A DNA stretch of 13,539 nucleotides from Candidatus Methanoperedens sp. (GCA_023249275.1 JAHFCV010000044.1:1-13539), one strand, 5' to 3'; positions 1 to 6,436 are shown, counted from the stretch's first letter. The notes: generated from the sequence alone by a model not told the origin. Numbers and translations: made by a program.

Positions 1-146
1 ATGTAAATTTCAAATGTTGGATATCTTTTTTGGAGTTTCGGATGAACATTTGCTTATTTATCTCAATTTTTGTAGGTTTTGACATTTTATGAGTGTAACC
101 AGAAGAAATTAAAAAGTCTCATAAATTATTTACTAAATTTAGACCC
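1..146. other. AT-rich intergenic sequence, no gene seen
   Basis: This stretch left of the insertion sequence is AT-rich, has stop codons in all frames and holds no coding region, RNA gene or clear repeat that I can recognise. It is probably intergenic, and the neighbouring gene lies outside the window. Confidence 0.5.
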
Positions 147-154
147 AAACATAG
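147..154. repeat. Left target-site duplication AAACATAG
   Basis: AAACATAG directly abuts the left inverted repeat. The identical 8-mer abuts the right inverted repeat at 1626-1633. Together they mark the original insertion site. Confidence 0.85.
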
Positions 155-177
155 CCATGGCGTCAAGTTAGACTTGG
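155..177 (+). repeat. Left terminal inverted repeat of the IS
   Basis: It begins CCATGG, then a GTCAAG block and ends CTTGG. It matches the reverse complement of 1603-1625 at 18 of 23 positions, with mismatches at repeat positions 7, 14, 16, 17 and 18. It is a likely transposase-binding site. Confidence 0.85.
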
Positions 178-269
178 AACTTTTTAAATATATTATTTAA
201 ATTTTTATTAATTAAGCTTCGCCCCATCCTTATAATTCCTTCAAAATCAAAAAGAAAGTGTTATTTAGT

Positions 270-291
270 TTGTAGTGTATATACACTACAA
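270..291. promoter_or_regulatory. Perfect 22-bp palindrome just before the transposase start codon
   Basis: The half-site TTGTAGTGTAT (270-280) is followed directly by its exact reverse complement (281-291) with no spacer. It ends one base before the ATG at 293. Such a site could bind a dimeric repressor, perhaps the element's own product, or fold in the mRNA to hide the start codon. No Shine-Dalgarno sequence is visible here. The function is inferred. Confidence 0.55.
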
Positions 292-292
292 T

Positions 293-703
293 ATGACTGA
301 GCACAAAACATTCATCCGTAAAATCAAGCAGGGAGCCACAACTAAATATGCCGAAGTATGGAACGAACGACAAGGAAAAAACATAATTCAACATCATGTC
401 AGGTATTTGAGTAATGATCCAAACAATCTTCCTGAACCAAGTTCATTCACAATTGAAAAACTTCATTTTGGATATTTAGCACAACTGCTTCTGAGTGATT
501 CACTATCTGCCAATGACATCTATCTCATGCTCAATGGGATGGGTAAATCCGTTGAACGCAAAGAAATCAAAGAAATAATAATTCGTTACAAGCTTGACGA
601 AAAAAAACCCATTCTTCAACTGATATTTCCCAGAAAAAGAAAAAAGAAAGTGCAGAATACAATAGAAGACTCTCAGTCAAATACACATACAGAAGACAAA
701 TAA
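293..703 (+). CDS. Transposase-like ORF A of the insertion sequence
   Basis: This 136-residue frame forms the N-terminal part of the element's coding region. I choose the ATG at 293 (MTEHKTFIRKIKQG) over the upstream GTG at 275, which sits inside the palindrome. The N-terminus resembles, from memory, the openings of IS1634-like archaeal transposases (short beta-rich segment, then a 'YLSNDPNN' region), but no catalytic residues are present. The C-terminus is very basic (PRKRKKK). It overlaps the next frame (598-1200) by 106 bases, and the overlap contains a slippery A-AAA-AAG at 640-646. It may therefore be the first half of a frameshifted transposase, a regulator, or just a fragment. It lies wholly inside the IS ends. 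Confidence 0.6.
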   Translation: MTEHKTFIRKIKQGATTKYAEVWNERQGKNIIQHHVRYLSNDPNNLPEPSSFTIEKLHFGYLAQLLLSDSLSANDIYLMLNGMGKSVERKEIKEIIIRYKLDEKKPILQLIFPRKRKKKVQNTIEDSQSNTHTEDK

Positions 704-1200
704 CAACTCTTCACGGGACAAAAAATACCGCAATCAAGGTCCTGGGTTATGAAAACAATCCTGACGAATACATTTCCCTTCGTGATGGGATAGAAGCACC
801 ATTAATACCCAAATGCAACGCCGACATTAACGTAATCGTTCTAATCGGTCTTTTTCGCTGGCGTTTGGGAATGAAACGTCAGGAGATACGTATATTTCTT
901 GAAACAAAAGGTATTTTCCTCTCGGATGGAACCATTTCAAATAGGAGCCTTGACTTCCTTTTGCTCTTCAAGCAATTTCATTTGAATAAGAGTCAAAAAA
1001 TAAAGGACTTAATTGAACGCAAAGGATGTATGATTCTCCACATGGATGGAACTCATAGGTCAGGTGGAAGAGTTGTTTTTGTGCTCCAAGAAGGCATCGA
1101 AAACATAGTTATCAATGCTGATTTAATACCATCTGAAGCTGAAAACCATATAGAGCCAATCTTATCAGATTTCAAGAAAAGTTTCGTTCAGACGCCATAA
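598..1200 (+). pseudogene. Transposase fragment B (DDE-like region), -1 frame relative to ORF A
   Basis: The frame is open from 598 to the TAA at 1198-1200, but the first ATG is only at 865, although coding-like sequence runs continuously from about 646 (for example IKVLGYENNPDEYISLRDG and VIVLIGLFRWRLGMKRQEI). It therefore seems to need ORF A for initiation. The segment KGCMILHMDGTHRSGGRVVF looks like the first catalytic-Asp strand of a DDE transposase (HMDGT), followed by a 'LIPSEAENHIEPIL' helix. It ends abruptly; the frame shifted back by one base carries on with DAIITGWRAVIAE (1191-1229) before a stop at 1230, so an indel near 1190 has cut the gene. Family assignment is by resemblance only. 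Confidence 0.65.
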
Positions 1201-1207
1201 TAACAGG

Positions 1208-1585
1208 TTGGAGAGCAGTCATCGCAGAATAAGAAAAGCTATACGTGAGCGTACTGGCAGGTCTGAAACTAATCGTGAAATGGAACAATTTGGAGATTTG
1301 TTGGCAATTCTTTCGAACTTATGGAATGAAACTTATCAAAAAGAGATTATTCAAGATGTAGTGTATATTGGATATTCTTTGAGCCACTTTGTAAGAGATA
1401 TTCCGATATTGAGAAATGAATACAGGGAAAAAAGAAGAAGCGACGCTATTCCTATTGATGATGATGAAAGATTAGGTATTCTTGAAACTTTCATAGTAAC
1501 CTTAGAAACAAATGACCTTGATAATGGTTTAGTATCTACCCTTCAATCTATTTTAGAAATAGATTATAGTGAAGCTATTGTTTAA
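1208..1585 (+). pseudogene. Transposase fragment C, C-terminal remnant in a third frame shift
   Basis: This is a 125-codon open frame with only a TTG as possible upstream start (1208) and the first ATG near 1280. It is rich in charged residues (RKAIRERTGRSETNREMEQF, then YREKRRSDAIPIDDDERLG). I do not recognise a domain. It starts within 25 bases of the end of the shifted continuation of fragment B and stops 17 bases before the right inverted repeat, so it is probably the C-terminal part of the same transposase, displaced by further indels or an internal deletion. The usual later D and E of a DDE enzyme cannot be placed with confidence. Confidence 0.5.
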
Positions 1586-1602
1586 GTATATTTTTATAAA
1601 AT

Positions 1603-1625
1603 CCAAGCGAATCTTGACTCCATGG
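1603..1625 (-). repeat. Right terminal inverted repeat of the IS
   Basis: Read on the minus strand it begins CCATGG and carries GTCAAG and CTTGG blocks in the same order and spacing as the left end at 155-177. Confidence 0.85.
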
Positions 1626-1633
1626 AAACATAG
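1626..1633. repeat. Right target-site duplication AAACATAG
   Basis: This is an exact copy of the 8-mer at 147-154 and lies immediately after the right terminal inverted repeat. Confidence 0.85.
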
Positions 1634-1649
1634 CTAAATCAATTTATCT

Positions 1650-1678
1650 ATTATGGTTAATATTGATTCAACCATAAT
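1650..1678. terminator. Hairpin between the IS and the convergent rpe gene
   Basis: ATTATGGTT (1650-1658) and AACCATAAT (1670-1678) form a perfect 9-bp stem with an 11-base loop. It lies just outside the IS. It could act as a terminator on either strand, but no strong T-tract follows directly, so the role is uncertain. Confidence 0.35.
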
Positions 1679-1710
1679 GATACGTTTTTATGCTTTCCTA
1701 TTCGTTGAAA

Positions 1711-1790
1711 AAAATCCGCGTTTATCTGCGTAAACCTTTGGGAAAGGTCAATCAAAAACAAGCCAAAATTTCGGCTTATCTGCGGTTTTT
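1711..1790. repeat. Intergenic 'ATCTGCG' repeat copy with internal hairpins
   Basis: ATCCGCGTTTATCTGCG (1714-1730) and CTTATCTGCGGTTTTT (1775-1790) are parts of the same 10-nt-unit repeat that occurs inside the RPA-associated gene at 2882-2911. The two parts are split by about 44 bases that contain two small inverted repeats: ACCTTT/AAAGGT around GGG (1734-1748), and AAGCC/GGCTT (1760-1777). Such 'ATCTGCGTT' repeats are, from memory, common dispersed elements in environmental archaeal and bacterial genomes. This one lies just downstream of the rpe stop. Confidence 0.6.
1753..1777 (-). terminator. Possible terminator of the rpa operon
   Basis: On the minus strand, about 30 bases after the rpe stop, the arms AAGCC and GGCTT enclose an 8-base loop and are followed by a short T-run (GTTTTT). 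The stem is only 5 bp, so this is a weak call. Confidence 0.3.
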
Positions 1791-1809
1791 AATACTCAAT
1801 ATTCCACAT

Positions 1810-2604
1810 TCACTTTTTCCTTTTTCTCCGCACCTTCGTTATCCCGAGCTTCCTGATGCTTCCGATAGTACCAAGGTCAGTCCCGTCAAGCAAAAAAGCC
1901 CTGGCTTTTTCAAGCTCGATAGCATGGTTTGCAAACACAGGTCCGAGCAGCTCTTCATGCATGGATTCATTAAAAGGTATCCCGCCGCACAATTCATTAA
2001 ACGCAGGCATTATAATAACTTCAGGGTCATCCCATATAATATCACCGTAATGTTCCCTTATTGCCTTCTCAATAAAACGCGTGCGTATCCATACCTCCTC
2101 CGAAACCGCATGCCCAAGCGTATCCGTGAACCTTATGGTGGGATGATTGTGGGACATTACGACATAAGATGCAGATAGCAGTTCGACACCAGGCCACGTG
2201 TGACCGTGGAAATAACCCACATTATCCATCACAAAACCCTTCATATCGTGTACAGTCACGTTTTCAGGGACGAGGTTCCCTATGTCGCCATCATGATTCC
2301 CGGGCACGATATCCACGGGCGCAAAAGCAGCCAGTTCTTTCAGGAACGCCGGAACCTCCTGCTTTTCCTGCCACGATGTTACAGGTACATTATGCTTGAT
2401 GTCACCCAGAAGCACAACCCTGTCAGGCTTTACTTTCATGATATAATCACGGATGCGCATTGTTCTTTTCTTGACCTGGCTGGGAATCGAAAAGCCGCTG
2501 TGGTAAAGCTCCCACTCTATACCGAGATGAATGTCCGCAATAACAAGCGTCCTGAATGCGTTCTCAACAACCAGGGCGGGTTCATTTAATAAAGGGCTGA
2601 TCAT
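1810..2604 (-). CDS. rpe: RPA-associated metallophosphoesterase (Icc/SbcD-like, COG1407 type)
   Basis: This is a calcineurin-like phosphoesterase of 264 residues. The metal-binding motifs are all visible in order: DIHLG (D24, H26), GDIKH (G67-H71), GNHD (102-105), a YFHGH motif (H133, H135) and SHNHP (H152, H154). Together they make the two-metal site expected of a soluble phosphodiesterase or nuclease. The ATG overlaps the stop of the upstream rpap gene as ATGA (2601-2604), so translation is probably coupled. In Haloferax volcanii the equivalent third gene of the rpa1 operon is called rpe, RPA-associated phosphoesterase; its precise substrate is not established. It probably acts on DNA ends or intermediates with RPA, but that is inference from the operon. 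The C-terminus is basic (KVRRKRKK). Confidence 0.9.
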   Translation of the reverse strand: MISPLLNEPALVVENAFRTLVIADIHLGIEWELYHSGFSIPSQVKKRTMRIRDYIMKVKPDRVVLLGDIKHNVPVTSWQEKQEVPAFLKELAAFAPVDIVPGNHDGDIGNLVPENVTVHDMKGFVMDNVGYFHGHTWPGVELLSASYVVMSHNHPTIRFTDTLGHAVSEEVWIRTRFIEKAIREHYGDIIWDDPEVIIMPAFNELCGGIPFNESMHEELLGPVFANHAIELEKARAFLLDGTDLGTIGSIRKLGITKVRRKRKK

Positions 2605-3596
2605 TCCTGTACTTTCCGCAGAACACCGATTTTGGGCTCATAGCATCTTCCCTCAGCCATAAGCTCTTTGATACCGGATTCTACCGATTCGGGGTTAATG
2701 CCTGCATTTTGGGCGGCTTCAACAACTGAAGAATAAGAAATTCCCTTGCCGGTGTCCAGTTTGTCGATTAAGGCGGCAATGATTTCTTTAGGTTCAGGCG
2801 TTGTCTCCTTTTCCGCCACTGCTTCCGGCTCCTTTATTTCTTCAATATTTTGCCCTGCTTTTTCAACTGGCTGTTCCTGGAATCTGCGTTCATCTGCGTC
2901 TATCTGCGGTTCTTTACTTTTTTCAATTGGATGTTCCTGAACTCCTCTCTCGGATGCAACCGTCTCCACGGCATGAATTAATGCCGTTTTAAGCTCAGCC
3001 ATCATTCTATCCGGGTTTTTGTAATGCCTGATTGCCTGCGCTATCCCGTCCGCGAGCGCTGCACTGGCTCCTTTCTTTTGCAAAAGTTCCTTCAATTCAT
3101 TTCCAGACAATCCTGAGTTTAACGCTTCTTCGATGAACCTGATGCGTTCCAGCGTAAGCTCTGCCGTGTCCAGAACCCACCTGTCCCTGAGTTTTTCATC
3201 AGCGTTATTCATTTCCTCTGGTCTGACAGATAAAAACACGCTTCCTTCCCCGGGTTCATATTTTCTTGCCTTGCCAACTACAGCCACGTATGCGGGAACC
3301 TGCAGTCCGGATAAAAAAATAGCGGCTTCGGGCTGGTACTGCCCTGCATACACAGTAAACACGCCAGTAGGGTCTGCAATGCGCGCCCTCCACAGGTTAT
3401 TCTCCTTGCTGATATTTTCTACTTCAGTGACCACGCCCACGATAAAAAGGCGGTTGCATTTTACGCCGGTTGGCGTAATGAAATAATTGGGTGTGCGCTC
3501 TTCTCCTTCGCCTGTGAAGAGATTTGACCTGTTAAACTCATGGGCAAAAATACGCCATGCAACTTCCCGCTCCATCATCTTTTCCATCTTTTCCAT
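2601..3596 (-). CDS. rpap: RPA-associated protein with OB fold and C-terminal winged helix (COG3390 type)
   Basis: This 331-residue partner of RPA is the middle gene of a three-gene operon, one base after the rpa stop and overlapping rpe by four bases. An OB fold spans roughly residues 45-127 (LFIVGVVTEVE, then RARIADPTGVFTVYAG, then VAVVGKARKYEPG). A helical region follows (about 140-215), then a Glu/Lys/Pro-rich linker (about 217-270) and a C-terminal winged helix (about 270-327, ending EGRCYEPKIGVLRK). In Haloferax volcanii the rpa and rpap products act together in single-stranded DNA binding. The start is uncertain: Met1, Met4, Met7 and Met8 lie in a row (MEKMEKMMER) with no strong Shine-Dalgarno sequence. 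The linker carries an in-frame insertion of a dispersed repeat (residues about 229-239) flanked by a duplicated QEHPIEK/QEQPVEK segment. Confidence 0.9.
   Translation of the reverse strand: MEKMEKMMEREVAWRIFAHEFNRSNLFTGEGEERTPNYFITPTGVKCNRLFIVGVVTEVENISKENNLWRARIADPTGVFTVYAGQYQPEAAIFLSGLQVPAYVAVVGKARKYEPGEGSVFLSVRPEEMNNADEKLRDRWVLDTAELTLERIRFIEEALNSGLSGNELKELLQKKGASAALADGIAQAIRHYKNPDRMMAELKTALIHAVETVASERGVQEHPIEKSKEPQIDADERRFQEQPVEKAGQNIEEIKEPEAVAEKETTPEPKEIIAALIDKLDTGKGISYSSVVEAAQNAGINPESVESGIKELMAEGRCYEPKIGVLRKVQE
2859..2939. repeat. In-frame triple 10-nt repeat with flanking 21-bp direct duplications inside rpap
   Basis: Three tandem units, ATCTGCGTTC, ATCTGCGTCT and ATCTGCGGTT, occupy 2882-2911. 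They are flanked by near-identical 21-bp segments at 2859-2879 and 2919-2939, which differ at two bases and are spaced exactly 60 bases apart. On the coding strand the repeat reads EPQIDADERRF in frame. The layout suggests insertion of a mobile repeat together with duplication of the target, adding 20 codons without breaking the gene. Confidence 0.7.
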
Positions 3597-3597
3597 G

Positions 3598-4863
3598 TTA
3601 AACCGCTATCCTCCCGCGCAGCTCAATTGCCCTTTCCTTAATCGTCTCGGGGGGCTCCCACACCTTGCTTGCTACAAGCGTAACCCCGAATTCCCCCTTT
3701 GACATATTTCCCTGAGCCGCGAGCATTTTCCCCAGAAGCTTTCTTTTGATTTCTTCCTCCACAGCTTTCTGGGACATTGCAGCCTTTGCAATCTGCTGCG
3801 CTTCTTCGATGGTATACCCGCATATCTTTTGCGTCAGAATGGCATCGATAACAAGCGTCAGCGCGCCTGTTCCGTCATCGATTATGGCTTTAATCCTCAT
3901 ATCCGTTTTTTCATCCACTTTGCCGTGCACCCGGCACATGCCTTTTTGAATCACCCGTGAACACTCAGGGCAGCGTGCTATCAATCCTGAGCCGGGCCTG
4001 ATAGAAAGGATGTTCCCCTCGATTGCAATATCATACGCCCCGTCTTTACTGACAATATCCCCTATCCTGGCTCTGCAATTTCCTTTGTATTCAAGCTCCT
4101 TATCAAGCTTTGTTGCCACGCTGTTTTCATTTATATTAATGGTAGGAACGCCCCTGAATGAGCGCACATACGCATTTTTTATCTCAACCGTGCTGCCAGC
4201 CGCAAGCTCGGGCAGTATTACCCACGCAGTAAATGGAAGTTTGGTATCCTCATCCGCCGCAATGCCGCTCAGGATATTTTTTGTGCCGTCCTTTGTGTTG
4301 ATATCGTGTGATTCGATGTTCAAAATCGTGAACACGGTGTGGGTATTTATGTCGCCGTCCTTTAATTCCCTGAGTTTTTTAACTTCGCTGTTCTGGTTTA
4401 CCTGGATTTTTGAGGTGAGTTTTGTAACCTTTGACCTGTTCCCAAAATTGATTTCAGGTCGCTCCTGCCAGTTTCTCACGTAAGCCTGGGTGATTTTGAT
4501 AACATCGCCAGCATTCAGGTCAAAATCGTCCCAGGCGGTAAAACTTCTTGCAGCGGTCTCGTCGCCCAGAACCCCTGAAAAAACAGTCTTTTCAAGATTT
4601 TTCACGTTTATGGTTTTCCTGGAAATCTCGATAACCTGCGCAGTCACTTCGATATTGCGGTCTCCTATCTGGATGTCCTTGAGTTTCCGCAGGATACTTT
4701 TTTCTCCCCCGCCGTATTTCTTAATCAGGCTTCGTTTTGCTTCGCTCAGTGGTACCCTGTATTCAAGCAGTTTTTTTAGCTCCGCAATGATGTTGCTTTC
4801 GTCTATTTCGTTATCAAGCGCCCTTTTTATTTCTTCGATATGGGGCGCAAATTCAATTTCCAT
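3598..4863 (-). CDS. rpa: Replication protein A, archaeal single-stranded-DNA-binding protein with zinc finger
   Basis: RPA coats single-stranded DNA during replication, repair and recombination. I choose the ATG at 4863 (MEIEFAPHIEEIKR, 421 residues) because AAGGAGG lies at 4874-4868, four bases upstream; an in-frame ATG at 4899 would add 12 residues but has no such signal. A helical N-terminus (1-60) is followed by two tandem OB folds (about 65-150 and 170-255), each with an FTAW motif (108-111 and 211-214). A third OB-like segment carries the zinc site C298, C301, C310, H313 (CPEC-x8-CRVH). The C-terminal part is helical. The gene heads the operon rpa-rpap-rpe, with one base to the next start. 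The tandem-OB plus zinc-finger design is typical of euryarchaeal RPA41-like proteins. Confidence 0.95.
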   Translation of the reverse strand: MEIEFAPHIEEIKRALDNEIDESNIIAELKKLLEYRVPLSEAKRSLIKKYGGGEKSILRKLKDIQIGDRNIEVTAQVIEISRKTINVKNLEKTVFSGVLGDETAARSFTAWDDFDLNAGDVIKITQAYVRNWQERPEINFGNRSKVTKLTSKIQVNQNSEVKKLRELKDGDINTHTVFTILNIESHDINTKDGTKNILSGIAADEDTKLPFTAWVILPELAAGSTVEIKNAYVRSFRGVPTININENSVATKLDKELEYKGNCRARIGDIVSKDGAYDIAIEGNILSIRPGSGLIARCPECSRVIQKGMCRVHGKVDEKTDMRIKAIIDDGTGALTLVIDAILTQKICGYTIEEAQQIAKAAMSQKAVEEEIKRKLLGKMLAAQGNMSKGEFGVTLVASKVWEPPETIKERAIELRGRIAV

Positions 4864-4867
4864 GAAG

Positions 4868-4874
4868 CCTCCTT
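4868..4874 (-). promoter_or_regulatory. Shine-Dalgarno site fixing the rpa start
   Basis: AAGGAGG read on the minus strand lies four bases before the ATG at 4863. It decides between that codon and the in-frame ATG at 4899. Confidence 0.75.
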
Positions 4875-4974
4875 CTTTGATGAACCCAAAGATATTCACA
4901 CTCTTTAGACGGGTTCATCAAACTGACCGATGGAGTAAGAGTTATACAGATGGTAAGAGATAAAAAACCATCGT

Positions 4975-5748
4975 TCAATTGCTCAAATCCACAACCTCGT
5001 AACTCAACCCCTCAGACTCAAGCCTGTTGAGCAGCGAGGGAACCTCCTCGTCCACGGAAACCACAAGCGAGGAAAGCCCGTGAAATGCCGCCTCAACAAC
5101 CGACTCCTTTGCGCCGAAAAGAATGTTGGGCTGGACATTTATCTTGCGAAGAGAAACAAGAGCCTCAACGCCCAGCGCCGCGATATACGGCTTATCCGCT
5201 GCATGCTTTTTCAGCATCCCGTAATCCACGCTTCGCGAGCCGCCCCTTTCCACCCGCGGTACTTTACAGATGGTTATATTGACAGGAGGAAAAGTTATCA
5301 TCCCTTTTAAATCCGTCACCCCGACCTCCTCACCCTCTTGCGCCCCCGATATTGTAATACCCGATACCTCACCCTCTCTGCCTGCGTACAGCAACCCCTT
5401 CTCCATCATTAGCGAAACCTTCTGCCCCTTATCAAGTCCTTCCCTGGCAATTGCAGTGGCGACAGATATATGGCTGACCACATCCTCCATAACAAAGCGC
5501 GCGTATTTTTTCAGCTCCTGCGCCCTTTCAAGAACCCACTCAACCCCTTTTTTGGTGACACGATAACGGACGCGACCATCGGCGAATAAAAGCCCCTCTG
5601 AAACAAGTTCTTTGATATATTCCGAAACCGCCTGCGGCGTTATGCCGATTTTATCCGCAATCTCTTTCTGCATCACATCGGGCTGGTGCGCGGCTATTTC
5701 AACAAGAATCTGGAATTTTGTAATCTCTTTTTTGCTTCGGAGTATCAT
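4975..5748 (-). CDS. Archaeal winged-helix transcriptional regulator (COG1497 type)
   Basis: This 257-residue protein has an N-terminal winged helix-turn-helix (about 9-68). The helix pair is clear at VMQKEIADKIGITPQAVSEY and is followed by a wing, GLLFADGRVRYRVTKKG. A helical linker (about 70-110) and a roughly 145-residue C-terminal alpha/beta domain follow, with no catalytic motif that I recognise. The length and domain order fit the archaeal COG1497 family of predicted regulators; ligand and targets are unknown. It lies 111 bases upstream of rpa on the same strand, so it could be co-transcribed with or regulate the rpa operon, but this is conjecture. No Shine-Dalgarno sequence is seen. 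The start codon abuts a hairpin (5748-5767) in a highly structured leader. Confidence 0.8.
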   Translation of the reverse strand: MILRSKKEITKFQILVEIAAHQPDVMQKEIADKIGITPQAVSEYIKELVSEGLLFADGRVRYRVTKKGVEWVLERAQELKKYARFVMEDVVSHISVATAIAREGLDKGQKVSLMMEKGLLYAGREGEVSGITISGAQEGEEVGVTDLKGMITFPPVNITICKVPRVERGGSRSVDYGMLKKHAADKPYIAALGVEALVSLRKINVQPNILFGAKESVVEAAFHGLSSLVVSVDEEVPSLLNRLESEGLSYEVVDLSN

Positions 5749-5844
5749 AAAGGGTTACGCCCCTTTAGTTGGGGTATGCGTAGCATACCCCTATGCGCCC
5801 ATAAACAGGCGCGACGGTTTTTGATAAAACTTTCTTAAAGTTTT
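5748..5844 (-). promoter_or_regulatory. Intergenic leader with four successive hairpins
   Basis: In 97 bases between two regulator genes there are four inverted repeats: TAAAGGG/CCCTTTA (5748-5754 with 5761-5767, reaching the start codon); GGGGTATGC/GCATACCCC (5771-5779 with 5783-5791, 3-base loop); GCGCC/GGCGC (5795-5799 with 5808-5812); and AAAACTTT/AAAGTTTT (5826-5833 with 5837-5844, directly against the stop of the upstream gene). The last could help terminate the upstream gene. The first two sit where an attenuator or translation switch would be. The role is inferred. Confidence 0.5.
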
Positions 5845-6354
5845 TCATTCGGTTTCCCCGAATATCTCAATCCTCTGTCCTTTAACAGTCAGGATCGATG
5901 ACCGCCTGGCGATAGCGCGGATAAACATAATACTTTTATCAATTACTCTCTGGAGCCCGTTCATTGACTGGTTTCCAGCCTTAACCTCTTTCTCGATCAA
6001 ATCAAGATAATCCCTTATTTCGCCATCACTCTTGAAGGTGACCATTATCATGTCGCTTAAATCTTCAACTGTGCACTGGAAATTGACCTGAACCCTGGAA
6101 TAGGACGAATGATATTCTTTTTCAGGGGTTTTTCCCGGCTGCGGCATTCGCCATTTGCTTTCAATAAATCCGCTTTTTTTCAGGATATCAATACTTTCGC
6201 GTGAGTTAAAACCCACCTCTTTCTCTATTTCCTCTTCGGTTTTCCAGTCGTTTTGCAAACTGTCAAAAACTTTCTTATGATTTGCTGAGCCAAAGGCGCG
6301 CAGAAGGGGAACGATATCTGAAGGTTCATTAATAATACGAGTTCTCTTGCCCAT
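5845..6354 (-). CDS. ArsR-like winged-helix regulator of methanogenic archaea
   Basis: This 169-residue protein opens with a winged-helix-like region (about 10-75: SDIVPLLRAFGSANHKKVFD, then TEEEIEKEVG and SIDILKKSGFIE). A 'WRMPQPGKTPEKEYHSSYS' strand pair follows, then a C-terminal helical domain (about 95-155). From memory, proteins of this layout in Methanosarcinales are annotated as ArsR-family regulators; no metal-binding cysteine pair is seen, the only cysteine being in QCTVEDL. It is probably a cytoplasmic DNA-binding protein with unknown signal and targets. The ATG at 6354 is preceded by a GAGAGATG sequence that can serve as a weak ribosome site, and an AT-rich TATTATA lies about 45 bases upstream, suggesting its own promoter. 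Confidence 0.7.
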   Translation of the reverse strand: MGKRTRIINEPSDIVPLLRAFGSANHKKVFDSLQNDWKTEEEIEKEVGFNSRESIDILKKSGFIESKWRMPQPGKTPEKEYHSSYSRVQVNFQCTVEDLSDMIMVTFKSDGEIRDYLDLIEKEVKAGNQSMNGLQRVIDKSIMFIRAIARRSSILTVKGQRIEIFGETE

Positions 6355-6436
6355 AAAATAACATCTCTCAAACTGTCTATATTCTCTCTACAGGAGTATA
6401 ATATGCGTTCAAAATGGATAAACGTTTTGAAGAAAC

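Larger units (their letters stand above)
155..1625 (+). mobile_element. Insertion sequence, 1471 bp, with terminal inverted repeats and 8-bp target duplication
   Basis: The ends are defined by sequence. The left end (155-177) and the reverse complement of the right end (1603-1625) both begin CCATGG and match at 18 of 23 bases, sharing GTCAAG and CTTGG blocks. Immediately outside both ends is the same 8-mer AAACATAG (147-154 and 1626-1633), a perfect target-site duplication. Everything between is AT-rich and carries transposase-like fragments on the plus strand. An 8-bp duplication occurs in several IS families (for example IS256, ISL3, IS66), so I do not assign a family. Because the target duplication is exact while the transposase frame is broken, the element looks inserted fairly recently and then inactivated, or inserted in trans as a non-autonomous copy. 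Confidence 0.88.

Noticed and set aside
1358..1368. TGTAGTGTATA, a second copy of part of the palindrome half-site
   Set aside because: It lies inside coding sequence (DVVYIG), has no inverted partner and is short enough to be chance.
1690..2589. Several plus-strand open frames of 60-160 codons across 1690-2589
   Set aside because: They run antisense to the well-supported phosphoesterase gene and carry no recognisable domain; they are shadows.
2882..2911. Three tandem ATCTGCG units as a CRISPR array
   Set aside because: The units are 10 bases with no spacers and lie within a coding frame.
4864..4899. Upstream ATG at 4899 as the rpa start
   Set aside because: The 12 extra residues are unlike RPA N-termini, and a strong AAGGAGG lies only before the ATG at 4863.
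4928..4973. Direct repeats (GATGGAGTAAGAG and GATGGTAAGAGAT) and CGATGG/CCATCG upstream of rpa as an operator
   Set aside because: The matches are short and imperfect, and the inverted arms are over 30 bases apart; not strong enough to call a site.
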